A stretch of DNA of 64,000 nucleotides from Aureimonas sp. AU20 (GCF_001442755.1 NZ_CP006369.1:372001-436000); one strand, 5' to 3'; positions 42,830 through 51,596 are shown, counted from the first letter of the stretch. Notes: generated by a model from the sequence alone, not told the origin. Numbers and translations are program-made.

Positions 42830-45226
42830 TCACACGGCGACGCTGCGCCGAGCGAGCGCCCGCCGGACGTTCTGACGGGTCTCCGCACGGCAAAGCGCAT
42901 AGGCCTGCATCGCGGTCATCGGCCGCCCCAGGAGATAGCCCTGCGCCACCTCGCAGCCGGCCTGGCGCAGGACCTCGAACTGTTCCTCCGTCTCGACGCC
43001 CTCGCCCACCGTGCCGACGCCGAGCCCTCGCGCCAGCTGCACGACCGCATGGAGAACGGCGGCGGCTGCCGGGTCGAACGGCGCGGTCTGGACGAAGCTC
43101 AGATCGATCTTGATGCAGTCGAGGTCGAACTTTCTGAGATGCGCCAGTGAGGAATAGCCGGTGCCGAAATCGTCCATCGCGACGCGGATGCCGCTGTCGC
43201 GCAGGGTTCGCAGCGAGGCGGCGATCAGCTCGCTGTCCTCCACCAGGGCGGTTTCCGTCAGCTCGATCTCGAGCCTGTCCGGCGACACGCCGGCCGCTTC
43301 CAGAAGGCGCGCGACCTCGCCCGGAAAACCCTCGCTGCGCAACTGGACGGGCGAGACGTTGACCGCGACATGGATGCCGTCGGGCCATTGGCGAACATGC
43401 CGGCACGCTTCCTCGACGATCCACAGGCCAATCTCGCGGATCAAGCCGGTTTCTTCGGCCACGGGAATGAACTCGCCCGGCGAGATGAACCCGCGCGCGG
43501 GATGCTGCCAGCGGATCAGCGCCTCGAAGCCCAGGACGCTGCGATCCTCGATCCGGTAGAGCGGCTGGTAGAGGAGCGTGAACTCGCCGCGCTCCAACGC
43601 GCCGCGCAGGTCCGCCTCCAGCACGCTTCGGCGCATCGCCGCTTCCTGCATTCCGGCCTCGTAGCGCTGGTTGCGCCCCCGGCCCAGCGTCTTGGCCTTG
43701 TAGAGCGCGAGGTCGGCATGCTGGATCATCACGTCGGCGCTGGCCGCGTCCCGCGTCGAGGCCATGCCGATGCTGCAGCCCACGCTCACCATGCGTCCGT
43801 GGATCAGGAACGGATCGCTCAAAGTGGCGATGATGCGCCGGCTTAGCCCGGCCGCCTCGTCCTCGTCGCAGGAGAGCGAGAGAACGGCGAACTCGTCCCC
43901 CGCCAGCCGGGCCACGAGCTCGCCCCGCTCGCAGACGCGCCCCATGCGAACCCCGCATTCCGTCAACAGCCAGTCGCCGGCCGCATGGCCGAGCGTGTCG
44001 TTGACGATCTTGAACCGGTCGAGATCGATCAGGAAAAGGGTCGCCGCCCGCCGGCCTTCATAGGCGGCCTCCAGCTCCTGCGCGAATTTTCGCCGGTTGG
44101 GCAGGCCGGTCAGCGGGTCGTGGAAGGCCAGCCGCTCCACCTCCCGCTGCGCCTGCCGCTCGGCGGTCACGTCGTCATAGGTCAGAACCGCGCCGCCGCC
44201 CATGATCGGCCGGCAGGAGACGCTGATGGTTCGCCCATCCTCCAGCGCGTGTTCGAGATAGGTGGTCCGGTCGAGGGCGAACCATTGCGTGTGATTGTCG
44301 ATCACCCGGCCAAGACGCGCCTCGTTCCAACCCAGGCGCTCGGCCAGATTGGCGAGATAGCGCTGCCAGGGCATTCCGATCGCGACCCCCTCGGGCCGGA
44401 TGTCGAAGAGCGTCACCAGTCGGTCATTGAAGAGGTCGATGCGTCCGCCGGCCCCGATCACGAGAAGGCCGTTCGACATGTTGGTGAGCGCGTTGGAGAA
44501 CAGGGCCTCCCGCTGCTTCTGCTCGGCCAGTTTGGAACTCGAGGTGACGAGGGCGCCGGCGCTAAGCGCCAGACAGATGACCACGATGCCGACCAGAAAA
44601 CCGAGAATGCTGCGGTCGATCCCCGACGGCTCGCTTCCGACCGGCACGATGGCGGTGCCGGCGATGAGGCCGAAATGAACGAGGCTGACGGCCGCCACGG
44701 CGAGCGCGATGCGGATGCCTGGGCGCGTCCTCTCCGGCAGCGCCATCGCCAGCGCGCACAAGGCGGCGCTGGCGAGCGCGATCGGTACGGCGCCCGCCGC
44801 CGGTTGCTCGACGCCGCAATTGGTCAGCGCCGCCATGCCGGCGACATGCATGAGCACGATCCCCGCGCCCGTCACTGCGCCGCCCAGAAGCTTGAGCCAG
44901 GTTCGATCGGTCAAGGCCGTCAGCGCCGCCGGCAGGCCCACGATCGCCACGCTGATCAGGGCCGAGGCTGCGGTCATGTCGGGATCGAAGGAAAAGGCGA
45001 AGTCCGGCCGGTAGCCCAGCGTCGCGATGAAATGGGTGGTCCACACGCCGAGGCCGCCGGCCAGCGCCGCAAAGCCCAGCCATTGCAGCCGGGACAGGCC
45101 CACGGTGCCGCGCACCCGCTCGAAAAGATCGAAGAAAAGCCAGGACGCCACGATGCAGACGACCGTTGCCGCCACCACGAGGGTGATCGCATGGTCCTTG
45201 GCGAGCGTCAGGAAGATTTCAACCAT
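42830..45226 (-). CDS. MHYT-like-PAS-GGDEF-EAL protein
   Basis: A 798-residue membrane protein with the same architecture as the gene at 16868-19249. The MHYT motifs are partly degenerate: TTHFIATLGY, LMHVAGMAAL and LVHFGLIAG, so the third lacks the methionine and metal binding may differ. The GGDEF site is AGDEF at 442-446 in RLAGDEFAVL, and the EAL triad is E568-A-L in FEALIRWQHP, followed by VNVSPVQLR, ELTETALV, DDFGTGYSS and GEGVETE. The EAL domain looks competent; the A-for-G change may lower cyclase activity. It is convergent with the LysR gene and probably transcribed alone. Confidence 0.88.
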   Translation of the reverse strand: MVEIFLTLAKDHAITLVVAATVVCIVASWLFFDLFERVRGTVGLSRLQWLGFAALAGGLGVWTTHFIATLGYRPDFAFSFDPDMTAASALISVAIVGLPAALTALTDRTWLKLLGGAVTGAGIVLMHVAGMAALTNCGVEQPAAGAVPIALASAALCALAMALPERTRPGIRIALAVAAVSLVHFGLIAGTAIVPVGSEPSGIDRSILGFLVGIVVICLALSAGALVTSSSKLAEQKQREALFSNALTNMSNGLLVIGAGGRIDLFNDRLVTLFDIRPEGVAIGMPWQRYLANLAERLGWNEARLGRVIDNHTQWFALDRTTYLEHALEDGRTISVSCRPIMGGGAVLTYDDVTAERQAQREVERLAFHDPLTGLPNRRKFAQELEAAYEGRRAATLFLIDLDRFKIVNDTLGHAAGDWLLTECGVRMGRVCERGELVARLAGDEFAVLSLSCDEDEAAGLSRRIIATLSDPFLIHGRMVSVGCSIGMASTRDAASADVMIQHADLALYKAKTLGRGRNQRYEAGMQEAAMRRSVLEADLRGALERGEFTLLYQPLYRIEDRSVLGFEALIRWQHPARGFISPGEFIPVAEETGLIREIGLWIVEEACRHVRQWPDGIHVAVNVSPVQLRSEGFPGEVARLLEAAGVSPDRLEIELTETALVEDSELIAASLRTLRDSGIRVAMDDFGTGYSSLAHLRKFDLDCIKIDLSFVQTAPFDPAAAAVLHAVVQLARGLGVGTVGEGVETEEQFEVLRQAGCEVAQGYLLGRPMTAMQAYALCRAETRQNVRRALARRSVAV

Positions 45227-45404
45227 GGGTCACCGCTTCATTAAACCCAGCGTTATAGGGCGAACCTCTTTTTTTCGTGAAAGCTGTGACGCACAACCTG
45301 CGGGTCGCGCTCGCGACACGCAGGATGGTTTTCGCTCGGTTTGCATTCGGCTATCTCAGCCGGCATCGCGCGTCGACTTGAAGCAATCTGAGGGAGCGAA
45401 AAGG

Positions 45405-45845
45405 ATGCGTGCTTATCGACCGGCGGATCGAGACGGCTGTCTGCGCTTGTTCGACGGCAATGTACCCGAGTTCTTCGCCCCGTCCGAGCGGGGTGATTTC
45501 GCGGGCTTCCTGTCCCGGCCAAGCCACACGGCCCATTTTTGGGTCCTGGAACAGGGCGGCGCGCTGGTCGCCTGCGGCGGCTGGCTTCCCGAGGCGGACG
45601 GCGAAACCGTCGGCCTCTGCTGGGGCATGGTGGATCGAGCCCTACAGAGGAAGGGTCTCGGCAGCCGCCTGACGCAGGCCCGCATCCTGGCGGCTCGGCA
45701 GGCACCCGGCATAACCCGCGTGCGGCTCGACACGACCCAGCATAGCCAAGGCTTCTACGCCCGCTTCGGCTTCGAGGTGGAGAACATTTCCAAGGACGCC
45801 TACGCGCCGGGGTTGGATCGATGGGACATGATCCTGAGGCTGTGA
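45405..45845 (+). CDS. GNAT-family N-acetyltransferase
   Basis: A 146-residue acetyltransferase. The acetyl-CoA-binding motif is visible as RALQRKGLGSRLTQARI, with beta-strand/VRLDTTQHSQGFYARFGFEVEN as the C-terminal half of the fold. The ATG has AGGGAG about 10 bp upstream. The acceptor (small molecule or protein amine) is unknown and no partner gene is evident. Confidence 0.85.
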   Translation: MRAYRPADRDGCLRLFDGNVPEFFAPSERGDFAGFLSRPSHTAHFWVLEQGGALVACGGWLPEADGETVGLCWGMVDRALQRKGLGSRLTQARILAARQAPGITRVRLDTTQHSQGFYARFGFEVENISKDAYAPGLDRWDMILRL

Positions 45846-45933
45846 CGGACCGCTCGACGCTCGGTGGCACTCCATCGGCGCGCAGCCGGCAGGCCGAACA
45901 CTATTTCCCTCGCGCGCTTGGAATCAGAATAAT

Positions 45934-45956
45934 CTATCTCTTTAATGGAGAGATAG
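45934..45956. promoter_or_regulatory. Inverted repeat upstream of ribH
   Basis: CTATCTCT-N7-AGAGATAG, perfect 8-bp arms, AT-rich, about 130 bp before the ribH start and 90 bp after the GNAT stop. It could be an operator or a weak terminator. The conserved blocks of an FMN riboswitch, which controls some alphaproteobacterial ribH2 genes, are not present. Confidence 0.4.
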
Positions 45957-46082
45957 GCCCTATGATCCCGGCCCGTATCGCCATGCTCGAAAGGCCGGGC
46001 TACGGTCTCCCCAGCCTTTCGCCGAATCGACGCCGATCCGCCGACGACCCTTGCCCCGCGTAACAGACCAAGGACCTGCCCC

Positions 46083-46586
46083 ATGACTCTCGCCCGCTAC
46101 GCCTTCGTCAAAGCCAACTGGCATTCCGACATCGTCGATCAGTCGCTCGCGGGTTTCACCGAAATCGTCTCGCCCGAGGCGGTGGACGTGTTCGACGTGC
46201 CCGGCGCCTTCGAGCTGCCCTTGATGGCGCTGGAGCTGGCGCGCACGGGGCGCTACGAGGCGGTGGTGGGCGCGGCCTTCGTGGTGGACGGCGGCATCTA
46301 CCGGCATGACTTCGTGGCGCAGGCGGTGGTGGACGGGCTGATGCGCGCGGGGCTGGAGTCCGGCGTGCCGGTTCTCTCGGTGTCGCTGACCCCGCATCAC
46401 TATCAGGAAACCGAGCACCACAACGCGATCTTCCGCGCCCATTTCGTGGAGAAGGGCCGCGAGGCCGCCCGCGCGGCGCTGGCGATCGGCAAAACCCGCG
46501 CGGCCGCCAAGGCCCTGTCCGCCGCGCCCCTCGCTTCGCCCCGCCGGCCCTGGCCGGTGGAGGCACAGGATCGCCGCGCGGTCTGA
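46083..46586 (+). CDS. ribH: 6,7-dimethyl-8-ribityllumazine synthase, type II
   Basis: A 167-residue enzyme of riboflavin biosynthesis that condenses the pyrimidinedione with 3,4-dihydroxy-2-butanone 4-phosphate. W13 in FVKANWHSDIV, the DVPGAFELPL motif and H75 in YRHDFVAQAV mark the RibH2 branch (Brucella-type, decameric) rather than icosahedral RibH1. A second, main ribH is normally found in the rib operon elsewhere, so this may be a stress- or infection-type copy. The C-terminal ~25 residues are low-complexity and longer than usual. Confidence 0.88.
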   Translation: MTLARYAFVKANWHSDIVDQSLAGFTEIVSPEAVDVFDVPGAFELPLMALELARTGRYEAVVGAAFVVDGGIYRHDFVAQAVVDGLMRAGLESGVPVLSVSLTPHHYQETEHHNAIFRAHFVEKGREAARAALAIGKTRAAAKALSAAPLASPRRPWPVEAQDRRAV

Positions 46587-46634
46587 CCGCACGAAGGGTC
46601 GCGGCGGCCTCGCCTTCGTGAGCCTTTTGAAGCG

Positions 46635-46667
46635 AAGCCACCGGGGCACAGCCGCCCCGGCGGCTTT
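46635..46667. terminator. Bidirectional terminator between ribH and the DUF5666-like gene
   Basis: AAGCCACCGGGGC pairs with GCCCCGGCGGCTT, with one internal mismatch and a 6-nt loop, followed by TTT. It sits in the gap between two convergent stops. Confidence 0.65.
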
Positions 46668-46672
46668 GCGGC

Positions 46673-47290
46673 TTACATCGGCGGAACGACGCCCTGATTG
46701 CCGACCACGACGAAGGCGGTCGAGAGCTTGCCGTCGGCGGCCTTGGTGGCAGGCACGAAAACCGGCGCGCCGGGCTTGAGGTCGGAGGCGCTTGCGTCCG
46801 CGAAGGTCACGACCGGAATGTTCGCCGGCAGCGAAACGGTCTTGGAGCCCGTGGGATAGGTCAGCGTCAGCTGCCGGCCGTTGACGCTTTCCACTGCGTT
46901 GGAGACCGTGGCGTTGGTCATGGTCGAGTTGGGCTGCAGGTCCCAGGGGAAGCTGCCCTCGTTGGCGCCCTTCATCGCGGCGGGAAAGATCAGGACTTCC
47001 AGCGCGCCGGCGGGCGCGCCGCCGGTGGCCGGCGCGGAGGCGACGCCGACATAGTCGCCCGCCTTGATGTCGGTGGCGGAGGCCGGCTTCACGCCGCGCA
47101 CGCCGACATTGGCCGCCATCTCGATCTTCACCACCGGCCCCTCGCGCGAGGTGACGGACAGGGTCGATCCCTCGACGGCGGCGATCGTGCCGCGCACGCG
47201 GGACGGCTGGGGGTCCTGCGCGGCCGCGAGCGAGGCCGACAGGACAAGCGAGCCGAGAACGAGGCTCGCGACGGGAAGGGCTAGGCGCAT
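46673..47290 (-). CDS. Secreted DUF5666-like OB-fold protein
   Basis: A 205-residue exported protein. The signal peptide MRLALPVASLVLGSLVLSASLAAA precedes a beta-rich body with VRGTIAAVEGSTLSVTSREG and DIKAGDYVGVASAP, the DUF5666-type pattern of small beta-barrel repeats. Its later half (SVNGRQLTLTYPTGSKTVSLP and FADASASDLKPGAPVFVPATK) repeats the same motif. The role is unknown; such proteins are periplasmic or surface-exposed. An upstream in-frame ATG (47305) is an alternative start. Confidence 0.7.
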   Translation of the reverse strand: MRLALPVASLVLGSLVLSASLAAAQDPQPSRVRGTIAAVEGSTLSVTSREGPVVKIEMAANVGVRGVKPASATDIKAGDYVGVASAPATGGAPAGALEVLIFPAAMKGANEGSFPWDLQPNSTMTNATVSNAVESVNGRQLTLTYPTGSKTVSLPANIPVVTFADASASDLKPGAPVFVPATKAADGKLSTAFVVVGNQGVVPPM

Positions 47291-47694
47291 GGGTCGATCC
47301 TCTCGCATGGGGCATCCGATTGAATCGCCCACCAGCAAAGCGCGATAAGTCGCCTGCTTCGCGTTGGTTTCAAGGCAAGGGGCGCGTAGCGCTTACGCAG
47401 CGTCCCTGGGTTGTCGAGGCTGCCGACGAAACGCGCACGAGCGGCCGCCTGTTTTGGAGCGCTCAACGAAGCTTCGTCGGGTTCGCTGGGCGGATCTTTT
47501 CGTGGCCGGCATAAGCCACCCTTCCGCTTAGCAAGTCTTTCGGGCGGCATCGGAACCCCGGGTCAAGACCTGTGCGCGGTCGGATTTCATTCGCCCACGA
47601 GGAGCATACGGCCAGCGGATGTCGGCGGCGCCGCCCAAGCTGTTGCGATGATGTGAGTGGACCGAAGACCCCTCGCAAATCCCGTTCCGCGTTC
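47291..47694. other. Intergenic region upstream of the DUF5666-like gene
   Basis: 404 bp with several short GC-rich frames, none convincing. It contains an AACGAAGCTTCGT palindrome near 47465. I see no promoter boxes or terminator that I would trust. Confidence 0.3.
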
Positions 47695-48609
47695 TCAGCC
47701 CGTCATCCCATAGTCGAAGGCGAGTTGGCCGGGCGCTTCGCCTCGCTCGGCCAGCGCCAGTGCCAGATGCGGATCGACGCCGAGATCGCCTCGGATCAGG
47801 CCGTGCGACCAGCGATGGCGCGCGCGGGGCCGCTCCCAGGGCGGGCTGTCCACGATCGGATACCAGCAGAGGCCGGCGATCTCGGCGCCCTTCTCGCGCG
47901 CGGCGTGGATCTCGGCGAGGACATGGCGCAGCCAGTCCGCCTTGGTCCAGCCGGGATGGCGGCGACGCTGCTCGGGATGGCCGTCATGCCAGCTCGTTTC
48001 ACTGACGAGGATCGGCAGACCATAGCGCCGCGCCACCTTCGCCAGCACCTTGCGCAGCGAGGTCCGGGCGGTGTGAGGGTAGTAGTTGACGCCGACGAGA
48101 TCGACCAGCCCCTCCGCCACCAGCGCGTCGGTCGCCACGAACTGGCGCTCGCCGATCCCGTTCAGCGGATCGGTGGAGAGAAGGCGCACGTCGGGGTGAT
48201 GATCGCGCGCGACGCGCGACATGGTCACGGCGAGGCGCACCGCCTCGTCCCGGCCCATGCCGGCCAGCATGGGATAGACCGAGGGCTCGTTGACCGGGCA
48301 GATCCAGAACGGGCGGTCCGGCCGCGCGGCGAGCGCGGCGGTGCGCGCATGGGCCACCGGGTCTTGCGGCGGGTCGAAATGGTTGAGGTCCCAGATCACG
48401 TCGGCGCCGATCCGCTCGGCAAGGCGCAGCCGCGCGGCGACGTCGTGCCGCCAGGGCAGGCCGTCGCGCGAGCGCAGGAACCCATGGCTGCGCGCGATCG
48501 CGTAATGGGCCTCCATCCGGTCGCCCGGCATGTGGCGCGTGGTGTGGAGCAGGTCGTGCCCGTTCCAGCCGAGCCGCCCGCATTCGAAGCCTGCGAGAAG
48601 GGGAGTCAT
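47695..48609 (-). CDS. Family 1-like glycoside hydrolase
   Basis: A 304-residue TIM-barrel glycosidase-like protein. E108 in CPVNEPSVYPML is the usual acid/base NEP motif of clan A enzymes, VGVNYYPH follows as in GH1 (NYY), and E204 in LVSETSWHDG is positioned as the nucleophile. It is shorter than typical GH1 (about 450 residues), so a truncated or distinct clan-A family is likely. It has no signal peptide. The frame stays open upstream for another 146 residues, but that part corresponds to the tandem duplication and has no hydrolase-like sequence; ATG 48609 (MTPLLAGFECGRLGW) is taken as the start. Confidence 0.75.
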   Translation of the reverse strand: MTPLLAGFECGRLGWNGHDLLHTTRHMPGDRMEAHYAIARSHGFLRSRDGLPWRHDVAARLRLAERIGADVIWDLNHFDPPQDPVAHARTAALAARPDRPFWICPVNEPSVYPMLAGMGRDEAVRLAVTMSRVARDHHPDVRLLSTDPLNGIGERQFVATDALVAEGLVDLVGVNYYPHTARTSLRKVLAKVARRYGLPILVSETSWHDGHPEQRRRHPGWTKADWLRHVLAEIHAAREKGAEIAGLCWYPIVDSPPWERPRARHRWSHGLIRGDLGVDPHLALALAERGEAPGQLAFDYGMTG

Positions 48610-48633
48610 GCCGGCTTCTTGCGCGAGGCGGGC

Positions 48634-48927
48634 GGCGCGAACAAGCGGCATTTCGCTGATGTCGAGGCGGTGCGCGCGGGCGTCGCGGGAGAGCGCACGG
48701 GTTTTCCACCTCGGCCTTCGCTCAGGGGACCAAGCCGTCTTCGAGAACGCGAGCCGGCGAAATGAGCGACAAGGCCGGGCTTGGCGCGAACAAGCGGCAT
48801 TCGCGGATGGCGAGGTGGTGCGCGCGGGCGTCGCGGGAGGATGTGGCTTTCCACCTCGGCCGTCGCCCGGAGAGCCAGATCGGCTTCGAAGAGGCGAGCG
48901 GACGAGATGACCGGCAAGGCCGGGCTT
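48634..48927. repeat. Imperfect tandem duplication, about 149-bp unit, two copies
   Basis: The segment 48634-48782 recurs at 48783-48927. Both units begin GGCGCGAACAAGCGGCATT, share GCGCGCGGGCGTCGCGGGAG and CCACCTCGGCC, and end AAGGCCGGGCTT, with several substitutions and small gaps in between. It occupies the start of the 514-bp gap 48610-49123 upstream of the hydrolase gene. All frames are open because of GC content. The remainder to 49123 shows no gene. Confidence 0.7.
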
Positions 48928-49123
48928 GGAATGCGGTGGGCGTCTTCGCCGGCCTCTCCGCGCGTCGCGAGGTTCGGCGCATCCTTTCCACGCCGCTCGG
49001 TTCCCTCCGGACCGCCGTCCGTGCCCGCCGGAATCGGCTGAACTCAACCTGAACGCCGCCGTTCAGTCTGCCGAGGGCGCCGGGCGCCTAGAACGGGTCA
49101 TCCGAAACGACGAGGTGACCGAC

Positions 49124-49684
49124 ATGAGCGATCACGAGACGCAGCCTAGCAACACCACGCCGATCCAGTCCGCCGCCCCGGCCTCCGACCCGCGCCCCGG
49201 CGCTCCCCGCAAGGGCGGGCGCAACGCGATCCTGGGCCTTGGTGCGCTCGGCATCCTGGCGCTGGGCTTTGCCGGCGGCGCGGCGGCCTGGAGCGCGACG
49301 CGGCCTCACGATGTCAGCTTCGACGCCTCGATGAAGTCGACGCCGATCGCGGAGCTGAAGGAAGCCTCCTCGATCGGGATCACCGGTCAGGTCGAGCAGA
49401 TCTACGGCAACAAGTTCGTGGTGAACGACGGCGCCTCTCGCGCGCTGGTTGAGACCGGCCGGGCCGGCGAAGGCGGCAAGCTCGTCAATGCCGGCGAGAC
49501 GGTGACGGTGCAGGGCCGCTTCGACGATGGCTTCCTTCATGCCGCCGCGATCCGCCATGCCGACGAGCGCGTGGACGAGCTAACCCCGCCCCCGCCGCCG
49601 CATCATGGCCCGCGCCACGGCCCCGGCGCTGAGCGTCCCGGCGCCGAGGGCCCGGGTGTCGACGGGCCGGGCGAACCCGGCTGA
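49124..49684 (+). CDS. Membrane-anchored periplasmic OB-fold-like protein
   Basis: A 186-residue protein with a cytoplasmic N-terminus (~40 residues), one membrane helix (ILGLGALGILALGFAGGAAA) and a periplasmic domain with GITGQVEQIYGNKFVVNDG and TVTVQGRFDDGFLHAAAI, a small beta-barrel similar in pattern to bacterial OB-fold (BOF/YgiW-like) domains. The tail is Pro/His/Gly-rich (TPPPPPHHGPRHGPG). The function is unknown. ATG chosen where a GAGG motif precedes by 9 bp. Confidence 0.65.
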   Translation: MSDHETQPSNTTPIQSAAPASDPRPGAPRKGGRNAILGLGALGILALGFAGGAAAWSATRPHDVSFDASMKSTPIAELKEASSIGITGQVEQIYGNKFVVNDGASRALVETGRAGEGGKLVNAGETVTVQGRFDDGFLHAAAIRHADERVDELTPPPPPHHGPRHGPGAERPGAEGPGVDGPGEPG

Positions 49685-49823
49685 TCCCGCCGCCCTCTCA
49701 GACTTCCCCCTGTTCGACCGTCCCTCGCCCCTGCCGGGCGCGGGATCGAGGTCGCGCAAGCCCGGCTCCCCGCCTGCCCCGCCCAAGGGGCCCTTTGAGC
49801 CGACGTTTCGAAAGACTGATGTC

Positions 49824-50240
49824 ATGATGAAGCAAGCCTTGCTCGCAACGGCTTTGGCCGTCGGGCTGACCTCCTTCGCCTCGGCGCAGACCGCGCCCCC
49901 GCCGCCACCGGCCGCTCCGCCGGCTCCGATGGCAGCGCCGGGCGCTGCGCCTCCTCCCGCCGACATGCGCCCGGCGCCGGGTGATCTCGCCCCTCCGCCC
50001 CCGCCGCCTCCGGGCGAGGGTCCGCAGGGCCACCGTCGCGGCCCGCCCCCCCCGCCGCCGCTGGCCAAGGGCGTCGATATCCGCATGGGCAGGGACGCGG
50101 GCGTGCGCATCGAATGCGGCGACGAGCCGATGGACCGCTGCCTCGCCGCCGCCAAGCCGCTGACGGACCGGCTCGCCAACCCGCCGGCTCCGCCCGCACC
50201 GCCGATGCCCGGCGACGCGCCGACGCCCCCGGCCAACTGA
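49824..50240 (+). CDS. Secreted proline-rich small protein
   Basis: A 138-residue protein. Signal peptide MMKQALLATALAVGLTSFASA, then long proline runs up to seven in a row with Ala and His, a short conserved-looking core with GVDIRMGRDAGVRIECGDEP and two cysteines (ECGDEPMDRC), and a proline-rich tail. Similar small exported proteins occur widely in Methylobacterium/Aurantimonas-type genomes without a known role; the core may form one disulfide-linked loop. Confidence 0.65.
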   Translation: MMKQALLATALAVGLTSFASAQTAPPPPPAAPPAPMAAPGAAPPPADMRPAPGDLAPPPPPPPGEGPQGHRRGPPPPPPLAKGVDIRMGRDAGVRIECGDEPMDRCLAAAKPLTDRLANPPAPPAPPMPGDAPTPPAN

Positions 50241-50248
50241 TCCTTCAT

Positions 50249-50274
50249 CGGCGGCGGCCCTCGGGTCGCCGCCG
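50249..50274 (+). terminator. Hairpin after the proline-rich protein gene
   Basis: CGGCGGCG pairs with CGCCGCCG across a 10-nt loop that itself can pair CC/GG, 8 bp after the stop. It lacks a T tract. The rest of the gap to 50575 (about 300 bp) shows no gene. Confidence 0.45.
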
Positions 50275-50575
50275 ACTTGAGTCGTCCGGCCGGCGATGGT
50301 GGAGGGGTAGCGAGGAGACATGTCGGGAAGGTTGTTCGACAATGCCGACGCGTGATGTCCGGACGACTAATCGGCGCCCAGCATGCACGTTGCCATCGGC
50401 ATGAGTAATGTCGTTGGGACGGCGCTTGCGAGGCGCGTCCCCCAGGCCGATGGCAGGGAAGCGCCAGCGGCCCGGCCCGGCCTTTGAACAGTCGCTCGGC
50501 CATCAGAAGCCGCTCAGCCGGCCCCTCGCGATAAAACCCTCGCGCATGAAATCGCGCGAGCGTCCTCGCACTCTC

Positions 50576-50845
50576 TCAGTCAGCCGTCGCCGCCTGAGAA
50601 GGCGTCTGAAGGCGGTCGATATTGGAGCGCACGACGCGGCGATAATCCGTCACGACGCTGCCGAAACTGCGGCCGGTGGCCAGATGCAGGAAGGCCTCTT
50701 CCGAGGCGCGGATCTTCTCGCAGACCATCAGGGCGGACTCGTCCCAGGCCGGAAGGCCGCCGAACCAGAGCTTCTGCATCCGAAGCCCGATGACCTGGTT
50801 CGACTCCAGGGTGAGGCAGGCGAGATTTCCGAAGATGTTCAACAT
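50576..50845 (-). CDS. Small hypothetical protein
   Basis: An 89-residue protein starting MLNIFGNLACLTLESNQVIG and ending SNIDRLQTPSQAATAD. It is predicted helical with no signal or membrane segment; the pattern (RMQKLWFGGLPAWDESALM, TDYRRVVRSNIDRL) recalls phasin-like or polyhydroxyalkanoate-granule small proteins only loosely. An upstream ATG at 50917 would add an atypical leader, so the internal start is preferred. No function is assigned. Confidence 0.5.
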   Translation of the reverse strand: MLNIFGNLACLTLESNQVIGLRMQKLWFGGLPAWDESALMVCEKIRASEEAFLHLATGRSFGSVVTDYRRVVRSNIDRLQTPSQAATAD

Positions 50846-50983
50846 GAAGTCTCTTTCGCGGTCAGGGCTGAAACGCATCGAAGGGCGCGGCGTCGCCCCT
50901 GCGAAACCCAGCGGCATGGCTTACACATAGGATGCACCGCCGAGATTTCCGAAAAGCTTCCAGCGCCGAGGCGAAGCGCGTAA

Positions 50984-51226
50984 TCAAGGCATGACGGGCG
51001 GAAACCGCTCGGCCGTGAAGCGCAGCGAGATCAGCGCCGCGCCTCGCTCGTTCGTCACCGTGGTCAGGATCTCGGCCCGGCTCGGCATGCGGCCGTCGAT
51101 ATCGCGCAGCAATTCGCCCGTGGAGGTGATGGCGAGCGACCAGGCGGCCTCGTCGTCGTCGAGAAGACGGCCTTCGCGATCGACATGCAACGTGTCGCCG
51201 GAGACCTGGAAGAAATAGCGGGGCAT
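50984..51226 (-). CDS. DUF6894 family protein
   Basis: An 80-residue protein. MPRYFFQVSGDTLHVDREGRLLDDDEAAW is the standard N-terminal signature of this alphaproteobacterial small-protein family (MPRYFF..., later LLRDIDGRMP). These proteins are abundant in Hyphomicrobiales and have no known function; many are stress-induced. The ATG at MPRYFF is preferred over one six codons upstream. Confidence 0.8.
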   Translation of the reverse strand: MPRYFFQVSGDTLHVDREGRLLDDDEAAWSLAITSTGELLRDIDGRMPSRAEILTTVTNERGAALISLRFTAERFPPVMP

Positions 51227-51596
51227 GACGTCAATCCGCGGCAAACACGCGAGCGGCGAAACTCGGCCCTGCGACGCAGGACCGTAGAGCCATCGGCGGT
51301 GCCGGTTCGATCAATTCTGGCATGGGCATCGGGAGAGGCCGACAGGCCGTTCGAATATTGCACCAGATTCGAGCGAACCTTTTCAGTATGGCACAAATCA
51401 AAGAGAACACTATAATCGATATTGAAGGCTGCTATAAGTCAGGGACAAGTCCTGTGCCATCCACCCTGATCCGGCGTGTCCAGTCCGGATGCTTGACGGG
51501 GTAAACCATCCGACGCGTCGGATAGGCGGCACCAGCCGCTGCAGGACTTCCTCTGGTTCATGACGGCTTCCGGTCTTTCATGGGAAACGGCAGCCG
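51227..51596. other. Intergenic region upstream of the Crp/Fnr gene
   Basis: 370 bp with a more AT-rich centre (about 51350-51440). It contains a perfect 16-bp palindrome ATCCGACGCGTCGGAT at 51508-51523, about 75 bp before the Crp/Fnr start. A 38-codon frame near 51386 has poor support. No FNR box (TTGAT-N4-ATCAA) is seen. Confidence 0.45.

Noticed and set aside
45846..46082. FMN riboswitch before ribH
   Set aside because: The conserved riboswitch blocks are absent; only a short inverted repeat is visible.
47572..48765. A 397-codon plus-strand frame across the hydrolase gene
   Set aside because: It is antisense to the hydrolase, which has clear NEP and SET motifs. The frame's own translation is Arg/Gly/His-rich without domain features.
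51386..51502. Small AT-rich frame upstream of the Crp/Fnr gene (38 codons, MAQIKENTIIDIEG...)
   Set aside because: No ribosome site or homology is recognisable, and its composition differs from nearby genes. It is not strong enough to list as a gene.
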